Shown: positions 42,790 to 53,330, numbered from the stretch's first letter. The stretch: 64,000 nucleotides of DNA from Lactobacillus sp. ESL0679 (GCF_029433515.1 NZ_JAQTIG010000005.1:1-64000); one strand, 5' to 3'. Numbers and translations are program-made. The notes: generated by a model not told the origin, from the letters alone.

Positions 42790-44142
42790 ATGGCTGAAGA
42801 AGGAAAAAAGCCAATGAAGGATAAAATTACCAAAATAGTCGGTAAGTTTGCCAGCACAAGATTTGTGCGGGCAATCATGGATGCTGGTTATAGTGTAATT
42901 TCGTTTTCAATTGTCGGTGCGTTTTTTCTGATTTTGACAGTTTTACCAACTGTAATTAGAAATCCTGGATTTACCAGCTTTTATAATAGTACGATTGGTC
43001 GTTTTGACAATTTATATCAGGCTGTTTATAACGCTACGATGGGGATTTTGGCATTAGTCTTTTCAGGAACTTTTGCTTATTCATATACCAAGATATATCG
43101 TGATGAGGAGCACGTTAATTTAATTCCAGTCAATGGCTTAATGATGTTCTTAATGGCCTTCTTTATTACGGTTCCAGAACTTGTTTGGCAAAATGGTACA
43201 GTTCAATTCTTAACTACCTTTACCAAAACAAAGATGGTTGCTGGTGGTTATGAAGCTTCTACATCTGGTATTTATCGAATTGGTGCCGTTGGTATTTTTA
43301 TCGGATTAGTTCTTGCTTGGCTAACTGTCCAAATTTATCGTTATACTATTAAACATAATTGGCAGATTAAAATGCCAGCTTCAGTTCCGTCTGGGGTATC
43401 GAACTCGTTTAGTGCCTTAATTCCGGCTGCTTGTATTGCAGTAGTCGTTGCTGCAATCAATGTAGCCTTAGTTATGGCTGGAACGGATCTATTTAAGATC
43501 TTATTTATTCCATTTTCGTTTATTAGTAATATTGCGGATACTTGGTGGGGATTTTTAATTATTATTTTCCTAATTCACTTCTTATGGTGGTTTGGGATTC
43601 ATGGTGCAACTATTATTAGTTCCTTCTATACACCAATTGTTTTGGCAAATTTGGCAGAGAATGTAAAAGGTGCCTATCATGTTTTTGCTGGGGATCCAGT
43701 AAATGCATTTATCAATATTGGTGGGTCTGGCGCAACCTTTGGTGTTGCTATTTGGCTATTATTACGTGCTCGTTCGGCACAATTAAAGGAAATCGGTAAA
43801 GTAGAAATTGTTCCTGCAATTTTTAATATTAATGAACCGTTGATCTTTGGTTTGCCAATTGTTTATAATGCCAACTTATTAATTCCGTTCGTTGGGGCTC
43901 CATTGGTTTCAGGACTTATTGCATATTTGGGAATTGCAACTCACTTAGTACCAAAAATTATTGCGCAACAGCCATGGCCAACCCCAATTGGTTTGAGCGG
44001 ACTTATTGCGACGGCTAGTTGGCAAGGTACAGTGTTGTCAATTGTTTGTGCAATTGCAGCATTCTTAGTTTGGTATCCATTTATCAAGCACTATGACAAT
44101 GTTTTACTGAAGCAAGAAAAAGAAGCTGCAGCACAAGGTTAA
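42790..44142 (+). CDS. PTS Lac-family (cellobiose-type) EIIC
   Basis: A 450-residue permease with about ten TM segments. WWFGIHGATIISSFYTPIV (about 263-281) and VPAIFNINEPLIFGLPIVYN (about 340-359) identify the family. TTAGGAGG lies 12 bases before the ATG. Its IIA is not in the operon. The paired hydrolase is the divergent GH1 gene. Confidence 0.92.
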   Translation: MAEEGKKPMKDKITKIVGKFASTRFVRAIMDAGYSVISFSIVGAFFLILTVLPTVIRNPGFTSFYNSTIGRFDNLYQAVYNATMGILALVFSGTFAYSYTKIYRDEEHVNLIPVNGLMMFLMAFFITVPELVWQNGTVQFLTTFTKTKMVAGGYEASTSGIYRIGAVGIFIGLVLAWLTVQIYRYTIKHNWQIKMPASVPSGVSNSFSALIPAACIAVVVAAINVALVMAGTDLFKILFIPFSFISNIADTWWGFLIIIFLIHFLWWFGIHGATIISSFYTPIVLANLAENVKGAYHVFAGDPVNAFINIGGSGATFGVAIWLLLRARSAQLKEIGKVEIVPAIFNINEPLIFGLPIVYNANLLIPFVGAPLVSGLIAYLGIATHLVPKIIAQQPWPTPIGLSGLIATASWQGTVLSIVCAIAAFLVWYPFIKHYDNVLLKQEKEAAAQG

Positions 44143-44156
44143 AAGTTAATTTGAAA

Positions 44157-44192
44157 CAAAGCAACTAGTTGGTTATGACTAGTTGCTTTTTA
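44157..44192 (+). terminator. Terminator after EIIC
   Basis: AAGCAACTAGT/ACTAGTTGCTT stem, 8-base loop, T tract. Confidence 0.88.
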
Positions 44193-44253
44193 GTTATAGA
44201 TATTGGCATGATAGAGGATAAGTCGAAAGTATAATTGTGGAAAGAATAAAATA

Positions 44254-45573
44254 ATGATAGATGTTTCAATTATCGTTGCTGTCTTTAATGAGGAGAAGTA
44301 TTTAGCGCGTTGTTTACAATCTTTGGCCAGTCAAACGTTTACGGGTAAGTACGAAGTAGTAGTTGTTGATGATGGCAGTACAGACGGTACTGCTGATATT
44401 ATTCAAAAATTCAGGGATGCATATCCTGATATATTTATTTCAGTAAAACAAAAAAATCTTGGTCAGGGAATGGCAAGAAATAATGGTATTAGTATTGCTA
44501 AAGGAAGCTATATTGGCTTTACTGATGCTGATGATTGGGTAGAAGCTAACTATCTTTCAGAATTATTTGACAGTATTACGAAATACCAAAGCGATATTTC
44601 TGTATGTGATGTACATAAAATTTTTGTTGAAGAAAAAGCCGAAGCTGATATTAGGTCAATGAAATGTGATGATGGCTTGATCGATATAGCTGCATACATT
44701 ACAGAGGGACAGAGTAATTCTTATTCATGGAATAAGTTGTATCGCAGAGAAATTTGGCAGACAAATAAGTTCCCTAAGATGGTGTATGAAGATTTAGATA
44801 TTCTAATTCCCATTATGAGCAGATGTAAAAAAATATCGTATGTTCATCAGGCACTTTATTATTATTATTATAAACATTCAGATAGCACAACATCGGCGTA
44901 TACTAATCCGCGCTTATTTCAAATTTTTAAAGCTTATGAAGATTTAATAGCAAATAGTACGGATCGGTATAAACTGGAAGCACAATTTTGTGCAGTTAAG
45001 CGAATACTGATTAATATGAATACCGTTGGCTTCAATTATTACTTATCATATTTTATATTGTTGCTAAGAAAAATAAATAATCTCAATAATGATAATTATT
45101 TGATTAATAACAATGAGAGGACTAAAGATATTCAATATTACAGTAATCGTGAAGTTTTGCCTCAAAATATATTTATTCCCGAATCTGCAAATTTGAAAGC
45201 ATGGAATTATTATAAATTTGACGAAAAAATAATGCCTTACTCTGATGATTTAAGAGCTACGATTGATAAATTATTTGCAGAAGGTGGTCTATTGATACTA
45301 GGCAAACTTAATCCTCAAGCACCAATCGGTTATTTAAGAAGTTTAAATGATTTTATTCTTCTTGATACTAATGGGCAGATATTGATAATTGGCTTATCCG
45401 CCAAACATCCATTAGCAAATTTGTTGGTTAATAACTATGATAATAAAGAAAGCCCGTCTGAATATTTTGACAAAATTTTAGCTGATAAGGCTAGCTATAA
45501 TCGCTTGTTGAATGAAGTGACAGTTATTAACATTAATGCCCTAGACAATAAAGTTTTGTTTGCAAGGTATTAA
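44254..45573 (+). CDS. GT2-family glycosyltransferase
   Basis: 439 residues. The N-terminal 230 are a GT-A fold with VSIIVAVFNEEKYL, VVVVDDGSTDGTADI (about 34-48) and the DxD-like TDADDW (about 90-95), then YEDLDIL (about 180). The last 200 residues are an AT-rich, Asn/Lys/Ile-rich extension I do not recognise. No TM segment is evident. It stands alone, away from any polysaccharide cluster, with weak ribosome signals, and its codon use is richer in A/T than that of neighbouring genes, suggesting acquisition. Target unknown (wall polymer, glycoprotein or exopolysaccharide). Confidence 0.82.
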   Translation: MIDVSIIVAVFNEEKYLARCLQSLASQTFTGKYEVVVVDDGSTDGTADIIQKFRDAYPDIFISVKQKNLGQGMARNNGISIAKGSYIGFTDADDWVEANYLSELFDSITKYQSDISVCDVHKIFVEEKAEADIRSMKCDDGLIDIAAYITEGQSNSYSWNKLYRREIWQTNKFPKMVYEDLDILIPIMSRCKKISYVHQALYYYYYKHSDSTTSAYTNPRLFQIFKAYEDLIANSTDRYKLEAQFCAVKRILINMNTVGFNYYLSYFILLLRKINNLNNDNYLINNNERTKDIQYYSNREVLPQNIFIPESANLKAWNYYKFDEKIMPYSDDLRATIDKLFAEGGLLILGKLNPQAPIGYLRSLNDFILLDTNGQILIIGLSAKHPLANLLVNNYDNKESPSEYFDKILADKASYNRLLNEVTVININALDNKVLFARY

Positions 45574-45717
45574 TGGCCATATTGTAATTAAGGCAATCAG
45601 TTTTTTGAAGCTGCTTGTTTTTTATGCTCTTTTCACAAACAACTTTTAAGTAATCTAACTAGCTTTTTGGTATGATACAAATGTAACCAAAAGTGTTTGA
45701 ATAGGAGGAATTTTATT

Positions 45718-46188
45718 ATGAAATATCCTAAGACTAAAGAAGTTTTAAATCAATTAGTAGCTGACTTGACGCAGATGCACATGATTGTGCACCAACATCA
45801 TTGGTACATGCGTGGTGAGCGCTTTTTGAAGCTGCACCCATATCTTGATAAGGTAATGGATGAATTAGCTGATCAACAAGATTTAGTAGCAGAACGGTTG
45901 ATTACCTTAGATGGTTCACCAGTTTCAACTCTTAGTGACATTGCTAAAATGACTAAAATCAAGGATGAAGAACCCAACTGGAACGAAACAATTGATGAGC
46001 GTTATGCCAAGATTATTGCCGGATATCGGCAATTAGAGCAGGACTATCAAAAGGGCTTGGAAGTCAGCGATGCAGAGGGTGATTATTCAACTAATGATAT
46101 GTTTACGACTTGTCATTCAGAGGTTGAAAAGCGAATTTGGATGATGTCCGCAGAAATTAATCAGGCACCAGAAATTGATCCAGAATAA
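45718..46188 (+). CDS. dps: Dps-family ferritin-like protein
   Basis: A 156-residue four-helix protein that stores iron and shields DNA in oxidative or starvation stress. Ferroxidase-site residues lie in QMHMIVHQHHWYMRGERFLKLHPYLDKVMDE (about 19-49). ATG 45718 has AGGAGG 8 bases upstream. An upstream in-frame start at 45697 contains that ribosome site. Single gene with terminator. Confidence 0.93.
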   Translation: MKYPKTKEVLNQLVADLTQMHMIVHQHHWYMRGERFLKLHPYLDKVMDELADQQDLVAERLITLDGSPVSTLSDIAKMTKIKDEEPNWNETIDERYAKIIAGYRQLEQDYQKGLEVSDAEGDYSTNDMFTTCHSEVEKRIWMMSAEINQAPEIDPE

Positions 46189-46201
46189 TTAATACTAAAA
46201 T

Positions 46202-46251
46202 AAAAAGCTTGAATTTAAACTGAGAAAATACAGTAGATTCAAGCTTTTTTT
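46202..46251 (+). terminator. Terminator after dps
   Basis: AAAAGCTTGAAT / ATTCAAGCTTTTTTT stem with an internal loop of about 23 bases. Confidence 0.82.
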
Positions 46252-46346
46252 GTTTGTTAAAATCTTGCAGCTAAACTTTTTAATTTATCTTGGAATGGTG
46301 CTGACTCTGCGGTATTCTTAAATAAAAAGAAAGAGATTAAGTCTAA

Positions 46347-47159
46347 ATGACAAAGATTAAATTAATAGCAATCGATGTTGATAATACATTGGTTAATGCC
46401 AAGAAGGAAATAGTGCCGCAAGTTAAGGCTGCAATTCAAGCTGCTAAGAAGAAAGGAATCAAAGTAGTTATTTGTACAGGACGTTCGCTTTCGGGAACGC
46501 AGCAGTACCTAACAGAATTAGGTTTGGCTAATTGCGATGATCAGTTTATTGTTAGTCTAAATGGTGCAGTAGTTGAGACTACTAGTGGTCAGGTGATTTT
46601 TGATCGCCACTTGCCATACAATGATTATTTGCGCTTAGAGCAGATTGCACGCCAGTTGCATCTTCATTTTCAAGCTGTTGATGTTGAACGAATTTACACT
46701 GCTGATCGTGATATTGGGCATTATACTGTCTATAATTCACGCGTAGTTAAAATGGAAATTTCTTATCGTACTAAAGAAGAGATGGCCAATATTCCGATTT
46801 ATAAAGTAATGTATTTAGATGAGCCTGAGCTTTTAAACAAGGCAATGACTAGCCCACTATTTCAAGCTGTTCAGGATAAGGTTTCATTAACCAAGACCGA
46901 GCCGTTTTATTACGAAGGAGTTGCTAAAGGCTTAGATAAGGCTGCTGGACTTGACGCTTTGTGCAATTATCTAAACTTGGATGCAGCTAATATCATGGCA
47001 ATTGGTGATGAAGCCAACGATATTTCAATGATTAAATATGCTGGTCTGGGTGTTGCAATGGGCAATGCGACACCAGCAGCTAAACAGGCAGCTGATCAGA
47101 TTACGGCCGATTGTGAGCATGCCGGTGTAGCACAAGCAATTGGGCAAATACTAGCGTAA
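46347..47159 (+). CDS. HAD-superfamily hydrolase, Cof type
   Basis: A 270-residue cytosolic sugar-phosphate phosphatase of the Cof/YidA group. Motif I AIDVDNTLV (about 8-16, two catalytic Asp), motif II VICTGRS (about 46-52), motif III Lys in GLDKAAGL (about 193-200) and motif IV MAIGDEANDISMI (about 215-227) are all present. Substrate unknown. Transcribed in the same direction as rpiA and the nucleoside hydrolase. Confidence 0.92.
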   Translation: MTKIKLIAIDVDNTLVNAKKEIVPQVKAAIQAAKKKGIKVVICTGRSLSGTQQYLTELGLANCDDQFIVSLNGAVVETTSGQVIFDRHLPYNDYLRLEQIARQLHLHFQAVDVERIYTADRDIGHYTVYNSRVVKMEISYRTKEEMANIPIYKVMYLDEPELLNKAMTSPLFQAVQDKVSLTKTEPFYYEGVAKGLDKAAGLDALCNYLNLDAANIMAIGDEANDISMIKYAGLGVAMGNATPAAKQAADQITADCEHAGVAQAIGQILA

Positions 47160-47265
47160 AGTAACCCTTTAAGTAATGTTATTCTTAGCTTCAAATGTAT
47201 TAATCTTTGCTATAATAAGGTTGATTTATGAGATGGCGATAATTTAAAAATAGAAAGTATAACCC

Positions 47266-47958
47266 ATGGATAAAGAAGAACAGGATAAATTAAAGAAAAA
47301 AGCTGGAATTAAAGCTGCTAGTCTTGTTAAATCGGGGATGAGATTAGGAATTGGTACTGGTTCAACAGTAGCTTTTCTAATTGATGCCTTGGGTAAACGC
47401 AAGCAAGAAGAAGGTTTGCAGTTAGCCGCCATTGCTACTACTTCCAGTAGAAGTAAGAAGCAAATGGAGAGTTGGGGCTTTAAAGTTAACGAACTTGCCG
47501 AGATTGACCAGCTTGATTTAACAATTGATGGCGCCGATCGTTTTGCAGCAAACTTTGATGGCATTAAGGGTGGCGGCGGTGCCTTAACGCTAGAAAAGAA
47601 CGTTGCCATTAATTCGAAAAAAGTAATGTGGATTGTTGATGAGTCAAAAGTTGTAGAACATTTGAGTGGCTTTGCGTTGCCTGTGGAAGTTTTACCAATT
47701 TCTTGTGAACAAAATTTCCGCCGCTTTGCTGCTGAGGGGTTAAATCCTAAATGGCGAATGGCTGATGGCAAGCGCTTTGTAACTCATTATGGTAATTATA
47801 TTATTGACTTAGACCTTGACCGGATACCAGTTCCACACGGTCTTGCTGACTATCTTGATCATACCGTAGGTGTTGTCGAGCACGGATTGTTCCTTGATAT
47901 GTGTGATGAAGTCATTATCGCGCATCGCAACGGTGAGATTGAGGATCGGAAAAAATAA
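47266..47958 (+). CDS. rpiA: Ribose-5-phosphate isomerase A
   Basis: A 230-residue enzyme interconverting ribose-5P and ribulose-5P. Motifs: GIGTGSTVAFLI (about 29-40), TIDGADRF (about 86-93), GGGGALTLEK (about 104-113) and the catalytic Glu segment. With the next gene (nucleoside hydrolase) it links ribose from nucleosides to pentose phosphates, which the phosphoketolase at 50863 can consume. Confidence 0.95.
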   Translation: MDKEEQDKLKKKAGIKAASLVKSGMRLGIGTGSTVAFLIDALGKRKQEEGLQLAAIATTSSRSKKQMESWGFKVNELAEIDQLDLTIDGADRFAANFDGIKGGGGALTLEKNVAINSKKVMWIVDESKVVEHLSGFALPVEVLPISCEQNFRRFAAEGLNPKWRMADGKRFVTHYGNYIIDLDLDRIPVPHGLADYLDHTVGVVEHGLFLDMCDEVIIAHRNGEIEDRKK

Positions 47959-47967
47959 AATTCCAAG

Positions 47968-48009
47968 ATGAATTGCTGATAGAGGTGACTATTAGCAGTT
48001 CATTTTTTG
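47968..48009 (+). terminator. Terminator after rpiA
   Basis: ATGAATTGCTGATAG / CTATTAGCAGTTCAT stem with T6. Confidence 0.78.
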
Positions 48010-48080
48010 TTTTTTAAAGAAGCAACTAGGGCTAAGATTTGGTATGATTGACATATAAACTTTTTAAAAGAGGAAATTTA

Positions 48081-49001
48081 ATGACGAAAAAACCTTTGAT
48101 TATCAGTACAGATCCCGGAATTGATGATGCAGTTGCAATTACAATTGCATTATTTGCTCAAGAATTAGACGTCAAGCTAATTGCGGCAACTTGGGGCAAT
48201 GTGACACTAGAAAAGACCTTACAAAATGCGTTAAAGTTAGAAACTTTTTTACAAACAAAGATACCGGTTGTTGCTGGAGCAACAAGGCCATTGCTGCGGG
48301 CAGCTATCGATGCTTCAAGTGTTCATGGCAAGTCTGGAATGGCTGGCTATGATTTTCCTGAAGCTGACGAATCGTTATTGCTTCCTGGTTTAGCTGCGTC
48401 AGCTATTCATGAAGTGGTTGCCAAAAGTAGTACTAAGGTAACTTTAATGCAAATTGGTCCAGCGACAGATTTTGCTCTCTACTTTAGACAATATCCAGAT
48501 GACCTTGCTAAAATTGAAGAATTAGTAATTATGGGTGGTGCGATTGGCCGCGGTAACTGGGGACCATATAGTGAATATAACGTTGCAGGTGATCCTGAAG
48601 CTGCGCAGATTGTTTTTGACGGTGGCGTGCCAATCAAGGTAGCACCACTGGAATTAGGTCACCAAGCTTTTATTACGCAAGAGACTTTACAAAAAATCAA
48701 GGTTTTAGGTAAGACTGGTGACATGTTGTACCATATTTTGACTAATCTCCATGATGAAACAGAATCTGATGGTCGTGAGATTTATGATGCGCTAGCTGCA
48801 GGGATGCTGCTCAATCCTAAGATGTATACTTTTAAACCAGCTTACATTGTGGTTGATACCAAAAGTCCGCATGCTTATGGAGCATCAATTATGGACTTTA
48901 ACAATTTCTTTGGTAAGCCAGCTAATGCCCAAGTTGGCGTTAAGGTAGATCAAAAAGTATTTTCTGATTGGATTATTCAGGCAATTAAACAAGCAAATTA
49001 G
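48081..49001 (+). CDS. Ribonucleoside hydrolase (IunH/Rih family)
   Basis: A 306-residue nucleosidase that releases base and ribose. The metal-binding N-terminal motif STDPGIDDAVA (about 9-19), the LMQIGPATDFAL region (about 124) and VIMGGAIGRGNWGPYSEYNVAGDPEAA (about 151-177) are diagnostic. ATG 48081 is preceded by AGAGGAAAT. An in-frame ATG at 48048 has no ribosome site. The GntR-type gene follows after 11 bases and is probably its regulator. Confidence 0.92.
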   Translation: MTKKPLIISTDPGIDDAVAITIALFAQELDVKLIAATWGNVTLEKTLQNALKLETFLQTKIPVVAGATRPLLRAAIDASSVHGKSGMAGYDFPEADESLLLPGLAASAIHEVVAKSSTKVTLMQIGPATDFALYFRQYPDDLAKIEELVIMGGAIGRGNWGPYSEYNVAGDPEAAQIVFDGGVPIKVAPLELGHQAFITQETLQKIKVLGKTGDMLYHILTNLHDETESDGREIYDALAAGMLLNPKMYTFKPAYIVVDTKSPHAYGASIMDFNNFFGKPANAQVGVKVDQKVFSDWIIQAIKQAN

Positions 49002-49012
49002 TGAGGCAGTAA

Positions 49013-49738
49013 ATGGCAGATTTTGTTTATCGGACCGTGATGCATGATATTAAGCAGAATATTTTAAATAATAAGTATGATGGGATGCGGCTGCCCGATG
49101 AGCGCAGCTTAGCTGAGCACTACCAAGTTAGCCGCTCATCAATGAAGCGGGCAATGGAATTGTTGTCACAGCAAGGGATTGTCTTCAAAAAACGTGGCAG
49201 TGGGACCTTCATTAATCCCCTTTATTTAAAAAATCAGTCCTTATTTCGCTATGAAGGCTCTAATTTGGGGTTAACTGATAGTTTGAAAGTGCCGGGTAAA
49301 ACGCAGAAAATTAAGTTGCTTGATTTTAACGTTATTAAAGCTTCTGAAAGTATCGGGCAGGACTTATTTTTAAACAAAAATGATTTTGTGTATGAATTTC
49401 GGCGGTTGCGGCTGATGGATGACCAGCCATTTTTAATTGAGACTGGTTATCTGCCAATCAAGATTGTGCCGGAGCTAAAGCCGCAGCATTTGCAGAACTC
49501 ACTGTTTAATTATTTGGAAGATACTCAGAATAAGGTAGTCACCAAGGCCTTTTTAAACATTACAGTTGATCCATCAAGTGCGGATGACCAAAAACAGCTC
49601 CAGCTGAAGCCAACTGAGCCGGTTGGGGTAATGGAAGGGATTTTCTTTCTCGACGATGGTACTCCGTTTGAGTTTTCAACGATGCGCGTTCATTATCAGT
49701 ACATGCGTTTTAATACATTTGTTAATTTGAATAAATAG
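49013..49738 (+). CDS. GntR/HutC-family regulator (UTRA domain)
   Basis: A 241-residue repressor-type regulator. Winged HTH about 1-72 (LPDERSLAEHYQVSRSSMKRAM, GIVFKKRGSGTFI). UTRA effector domain about 95-235 (RRLRLMDDQPFLIETGYLP, GVMEGIFFLDDGTPFEFSTMRVHYQY). Effectors are usually sugar phosphates. Adjacency suggests control of the nucleoside hydrolase. GTGAGG is the ribosome site. Confidence 0.92.
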   Translation: MADFVYRTVMHDIKQNILNNKYDGMRLPDERSLAEHYQVSRSSMKRAMELLSQQGIVFKKRGSGTFINPLYLKNQSLFRYEGSNLGLTDSLKVPGKTQKIKLLDFNVIKASESIGQDLFLNKNDFVYEFRRLRLMDDQPFLIETGYLPIKIVPELKPQHLQNSLFNYLEDTQNKVVTKAFLNITVDPSSADDQKQLQLKPTEPVGVMEGIFFLDDGTPFEFSTMRVHYQYMRFNTFVNLNK

Positions 49739-49740
49739 CA

Positions 49741-49769
49741 AAAGAGCAAGCCAAGGCTTGCTCTTTTTG
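49741..49769 (+). terminator. Terminator after the GntR gene
   Basis: AAAAGAGCAAGCC/GGCTTGCTCTTTTT, a near-perfect stem with a 2-base centre. Confidence 0.9.
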
Positions 49770-49810
49770 TTAGGATACATTTTGTTTAAAGAAGGAAATT
49801 ATGCATCAGT

Positions 49811-50575
49811 TCACTTCTTTAGGACGGAAATAATTCGCGTTGTTGGCGCAAAATTTTGCTTAAATTGGTCAGGTAATGGCTCATCGGTAATGAGCACATC
49901 AATCTGACTCAGAGGAACAGCCATGTAAGGGGCAACTTTCGAATTATTAAACTTGTGCTTTTCGGCAACAACGATAATTCTTTTAGCGCGCGAGGTCGCT
50001 ACTTTGATTAATTCGGCATCGCTAATCTTAGGCAGGTAAATACCATCGCTTTTAACATTAGCCGTACCAACGAAAGCGTTATTGAAACTGATTCTTTTTA
50101 ATGAATCAAGTGCTGAAACGGAGTAATTAAAGCGATGTTCCTTATTAACTTTGCCGCCTAAAAGTAAGATTTCTGGGAACTCGGACCGCATCAGTTCAAG
50201 TGAATTATCAATAGAATTGGTAACGATTTGTAAATTGGTACCGCTGATTAGCTGACACAATTTTTTAAGGATAGTTGATGGCCCAATAAAATCGCATTGC
50301 TTGGAATGGATAAAATGTTGCGCCACCTGCGCCATCTTAGTTTTAATCGGTGAGTCAATCTGGTTTCGTGTTAAAAACGGCCGGCCTTCATCATCGGTAT
50401 TGCTAATTAGGCCGCCATGAACCCTGATTGCTTGACCAGTCGAAACTAACTGAATCACGTCGCGTCTAGCGGTATCAAACGAAATATTAAAGTGTGTAGC
50501 TAAGTCGCGGGTAATTAAATGGTTTTGCCGCTCGAGCATTTGTCTAATTTCATGTAATCGTTGCTCCTGTGTCAT
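49811..50575 (-). CDS. DeoR-family transcriptional regulator
   Basis: 254 residues. N-terminal DeoR helix-turn-helix (RDLATHFNISFDTARRDVIQL about 23-43, then GQAIRVHGGLI) and a C-terminal sugar-phosphate sensor domain (IVTNSIDNSLEL, LLLGGKVNKEHRFN, AFVGTANV). It lies divergent to the phosphoketolase gene with a 287-base gap and is a candidate regulator of it. A phosphorylated pentose or hexose would be the signal. Confidence 0.9.
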   Translation of the reverse strand: MTQEQRLHEIRQMLERQNHLITRDLATHFNISFDTARRDVIQLVSTGQAIRVHGGLISNTDDEGRPFLTRNQIDSPIKTKMAQVAQHFIHSKQCDFIGPSTILKKLCQLISGTNLQIVTNSIDNSLELMRSEFPEILLLGGKVNKEHRFNYSVSALDSLKRISFNNAFVGTANVKSDGIYLPKISDAELIKVATSRAKRIIVVAEKHKFNNSKVAPYMAVPLSQIDVLITDEPLPDQFKQNFAPTTRIISVLKK

Positions 50576-50785
50576 CCTACTTCCTCCAAAAATAAATTTA
50601 TCATCTTTAGTGATTATTATAAATATTTTAATTAAAAAGTCAGAATTTTTATCAGCATTTATCGGTATTTATGTATTTAAGCACTGATAAAGAAAATTGT
50701 AATCCCCTAATAACCTTGATGTAGCAACTGTTAAAGTTTTCAAATGCTGATTTTTAAAATTGGAACGAACCAATTATAAAAATGG

Positions 50786-50813
50786 TTGAACTTTTAGAGA
50801 AACTTGCTATAAT
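50786..50813 (+). promoter_or_regulatory. Promoter of the phosphoketolase gene
   Basis: TTGAAC (50786-50791), 16-bp spacer, TATAAT (50808-50813). Confidence 0.75.
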
Positions 50814-50862
50814 ATATTGTGTAAAGAGTAATTAAGTAAGTAATTGCTAAAGGAGAAATAAA

Positions 50863-53262
50863 ATGGCAGTTGATTACGATTCAAAAGAATTTTTAAAGAG
50901 TGTTGATGCATATTGGCGCGCAGCCAATTATTTATCTGTTGGACAGCTTTTCTTAATGAGCAATCCATTATTAAAACGTGAATTGAAGGCTAGTGATGTT
51001 AAGCCAAAGCCAATTGGTCACTGGGGCACAATTTCACCACAAAACTTCATTTATGCTCACTTAAACCGGGTAATTAAGAAGTACAACTTGGATATGTTCT
51101 ATATCGAAGGTTCAGGTCATGGTGGTCAAGTAATGGTTTCAAATGCCTACCTTGATGGCTCATACAGCGAACGCTTCCCGAACATTCCGCAAAATGAAGA
51201 AGGAATGGCTAAATTATTTAAGCGCTTCAGTTTTCCTGGTGGTTCAGCTTCGCACGCTGCTCCTGAAACTCCTGGTTCATTACATGAAGGTGGAGAGTTA
51301 GGTTATTCTATCTCTCACGGTACTGGTGCAATTTTAGATAATCCTGATGTAATTGCTGCTGTTGAAGTTGGTGATGGTGAGTCAGAAACCGGCCCACTTG
51401 CAACTAGTTGGTTTAGTGACAAGTTTATTAACCCAATTAAAGATGGTGCAGTCTTACCAATTTTACAAATCAACGGGTTCAAGATTTCTAACCCAACCAT
51501 TGTTTCCAGAATGACCGACGAAGAACTAACAAAGTACTTTGAAGGCATGGGCTGGCACCCATACATTATTTCTGCTTATGACGGCGGCGAATTTGATGGT
51601 TACAAGGACCACATGCAAGTTCACGAAGAAATGGCTAAGTTGATGGATACTGTGATTGAAGAAATTAAAGCAATTCAAAAGCATGCTCGTGAAAATAATG
51701 ACGCTACTTTGCCACATTGGCCAATGATTATCTTCCGTGTACCTAAGGGTTGGACTGGTCCGAAGTTTGATCTTGATGGTAACCCAATCGAAAACTCATT
51801 TAGAGCTCACCAAATTCCAATTCCTGTTGCTCAAGACGATATGGAACACAAGGATATGTTGGTTGACTGGCTTAAGAGCTACAAGCCAGAAGAATTATTC
51901 GATGAAAATGGTGCACCAACTGAACTTGTTAAAGAGGACATGGTTCATGGTGACCAAAGAATGGCTATGAACCCAATTACTAATGGTGGTAAGAATCCTA
52001 AGCGTTTGGCTTTGCCTGACTACCGCAAGTATGCTTTGAAGTTTGACAAGCCAGGTTCAGTTGAAGCTCAAGACATGGCTGAATGGGCAAAATACTTGAG
52101 TGAAGTTGCTGATCTTAACCCAGATTCATTCCGTGGTTTTGGTCCAGATGAAACTAAATCTAACAGAATGTTTAAGTTGCTTGATGAGCAAAAGCGGCAA
52201 TGGGAAGAGCCGATTCATGATCCAAATGATGAAAACTTGGCACCAAGTGGTCGAATTATTGACTCACAATTATCAGAACACCAAGATGAAGGGTGGCTTG
52301 AAGGCTACGTCCTAACTGGTCGTCATGGCTTCTTTGCAACATACGAAGCCTTTGGTCGTGTTGTTGACTCAATGTTAACCCAACACATGAAGTGGTTGCG
52401 CAAGGCTAAGGAACAATATTGGCGTAAGGATTACCCATCGTTAAACTTTGTTGCTACTTCAACTGTATTCCAACAAGACCACAATGGTTACACACACCAA
52501 GACCCAGGTATTTTGACTCACATGTACGAAAAGAATCGTCCAGATTTAGTTCATGAATATCTGCCTTCAGACACGAACTCACTATTAGCAATTTCACAAA
52601 AGGCCTTTAGTGATCGTGAATGTATCAACATTTTGGTAACTTCTAAGCAACCTCGTCCACAATGGTTCTCAATTGATGAAGCAACTAAAATTGCTCAACA
52701 TGGTTTGTCATACATTGATTGGGCTTCAACTGATCAAAATGCTAAACCTGATGTTGTCTTTGCTTCAACAGAAACTGAACCAACAATGGAATCACTTGCC
52801 GCAATTGATATTTTGCACAAGGAATTTCCAGATTTGAAGATGCGTTACATTAACATCATTGACATTATGAAGTTGATGAACACTAAGGATAATCCAGATG
52901 CAATTTCAGATGAAGAATTTGATCGCTTGTTCCCAAGTGATGTTCCTGTAATCTTTGCATGGCATGGTTTCAAGGCAATGATGCAATCAATCTGGTTCGG
53001 TCGTAAGCGTGACAACATTCATATTCACTGCTACGAAGAAGAAGGCGACATTACTACACCATTTGACATGCGGGTAGTGAATGAACTCGATCGTTTCCAC
53101 TTAGCTAAGGATGCTGTCTTAAGTGTTCCACGCTTAGCTGGTAAGAGTACTGGCTTTGTTAACAAGATGGATGACTTACTTGCTAAGCACCACCAATACA
53201 TTCGTGATAATGGTAAGGATATGCCAGAAGTTACTGAATGGAAATGGACTGGCTTGAAGTAA
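50863..53262 (+). CDS. xfp: Xylulose-5P/fructose-6P phosphoketolase
   Basis: A 799-residue ThDP enzyme splitting xylulose-5P (and often fructose-6P) with phosphate into acetyl-P and a triose- or tetrose-phosphate. Full family length. Motifs: [52 protein letters not shown] (about 130-148), the ThDP/Mg site [20 protein letters not shown] (about 168-187), and [14 protein letters not shown] (about 539). AAGGAGA precedes the ATG. Codon use is strongly optimised, fitting high expression. It joins rpiA and the nucleoside hydrolase into a pentose route. Confidence 0.97.
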   Translation: MAVDYDSKEFLKSVDAYWRAANYLSVGQLFLMSNPLLKRELKASDVKPKPIGHWGTISPQNFIYAHLNRVIKKYNLDMFYIEGSGHGGQVMVSNAYLDGSYSERFPNIPQNEEGMAKLFKRFSFPGGSASHAAPETPGSLHEGGELGYSISHGTGAILDNPDVIAAVEVGDGESETGPLATSWFSDKFINPIKDGAVLPILQINGFKISNPTIVSRMTDEELTKYFEGMGWHPYIISAYDGGEFDGYKDHMQVHEEMAKLMDTVIEEIKAIQKHARENNDATLPHWPMIIFRVPKGWTGPKFDLDGNPIENSFRAHQIPIPVAQDDMEHKDMLVDWLKSYKPEELFDENGAPTELVKEDMVHGDQRMAMNPITNGGKNPKRLALPDYRKYALKFDKPGSVEAQDMAEWAKYLSEVADLNPDSFRGFGPDETKSNRMFKLLDEQKRQWEEPIHDPNDENLAPSGRIIDSQLSEHQDEGWLEGYVLTGRHGFFATYEAFGRVVDSMLTQHMKWLRKAKEQYWRKDYPSLNFVATSTVFQQDHNGYTHQDPGILTHMYEKNRPDLVHEYLPSDTNSLLAISQKAFSDRECINILVTSKQPRPQWFSIDEATKIAQHGLSYIDWASTDQNAKPDVVFASTETEPTMESLAAIDILHKEFPDLKMRYINIIDIMKLMNTKDNPDAISDEEFDRLFPSDVPVIFAWHGFKAMMQSIWFGRKRDNIHIHCYEEEGDITTPFDMRVVNELDRFHLAKDAVLSVPRLAGKSTGFVNKMDDLLAKHHQYIRDNGKDMPEVTEWKWTGLK

Positions 53263-53290
53263 ATAACTTAAAAGTATCTCCATAACTTAT

Positions 53291-53330
53291 AAAGAACCTA
53301 GTTTCGATTGAAACTAGGTTCTTTGTTTTT
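53291..53330 (+). terminator. Terminator after xfp
   Basis: AAGAACCTAGTTTC/GAAACTAGGTTCTT stem with a 4-base loop, then TTGTTTTTT. Confidence 0.92.

Noticed and set aside
47244-47771. A 175-codon minus-strand frame opposite rpiA.
   Set aside because: It is the antisense shadow of a clear rpiA gene, low in complexity and without a ribosome site.
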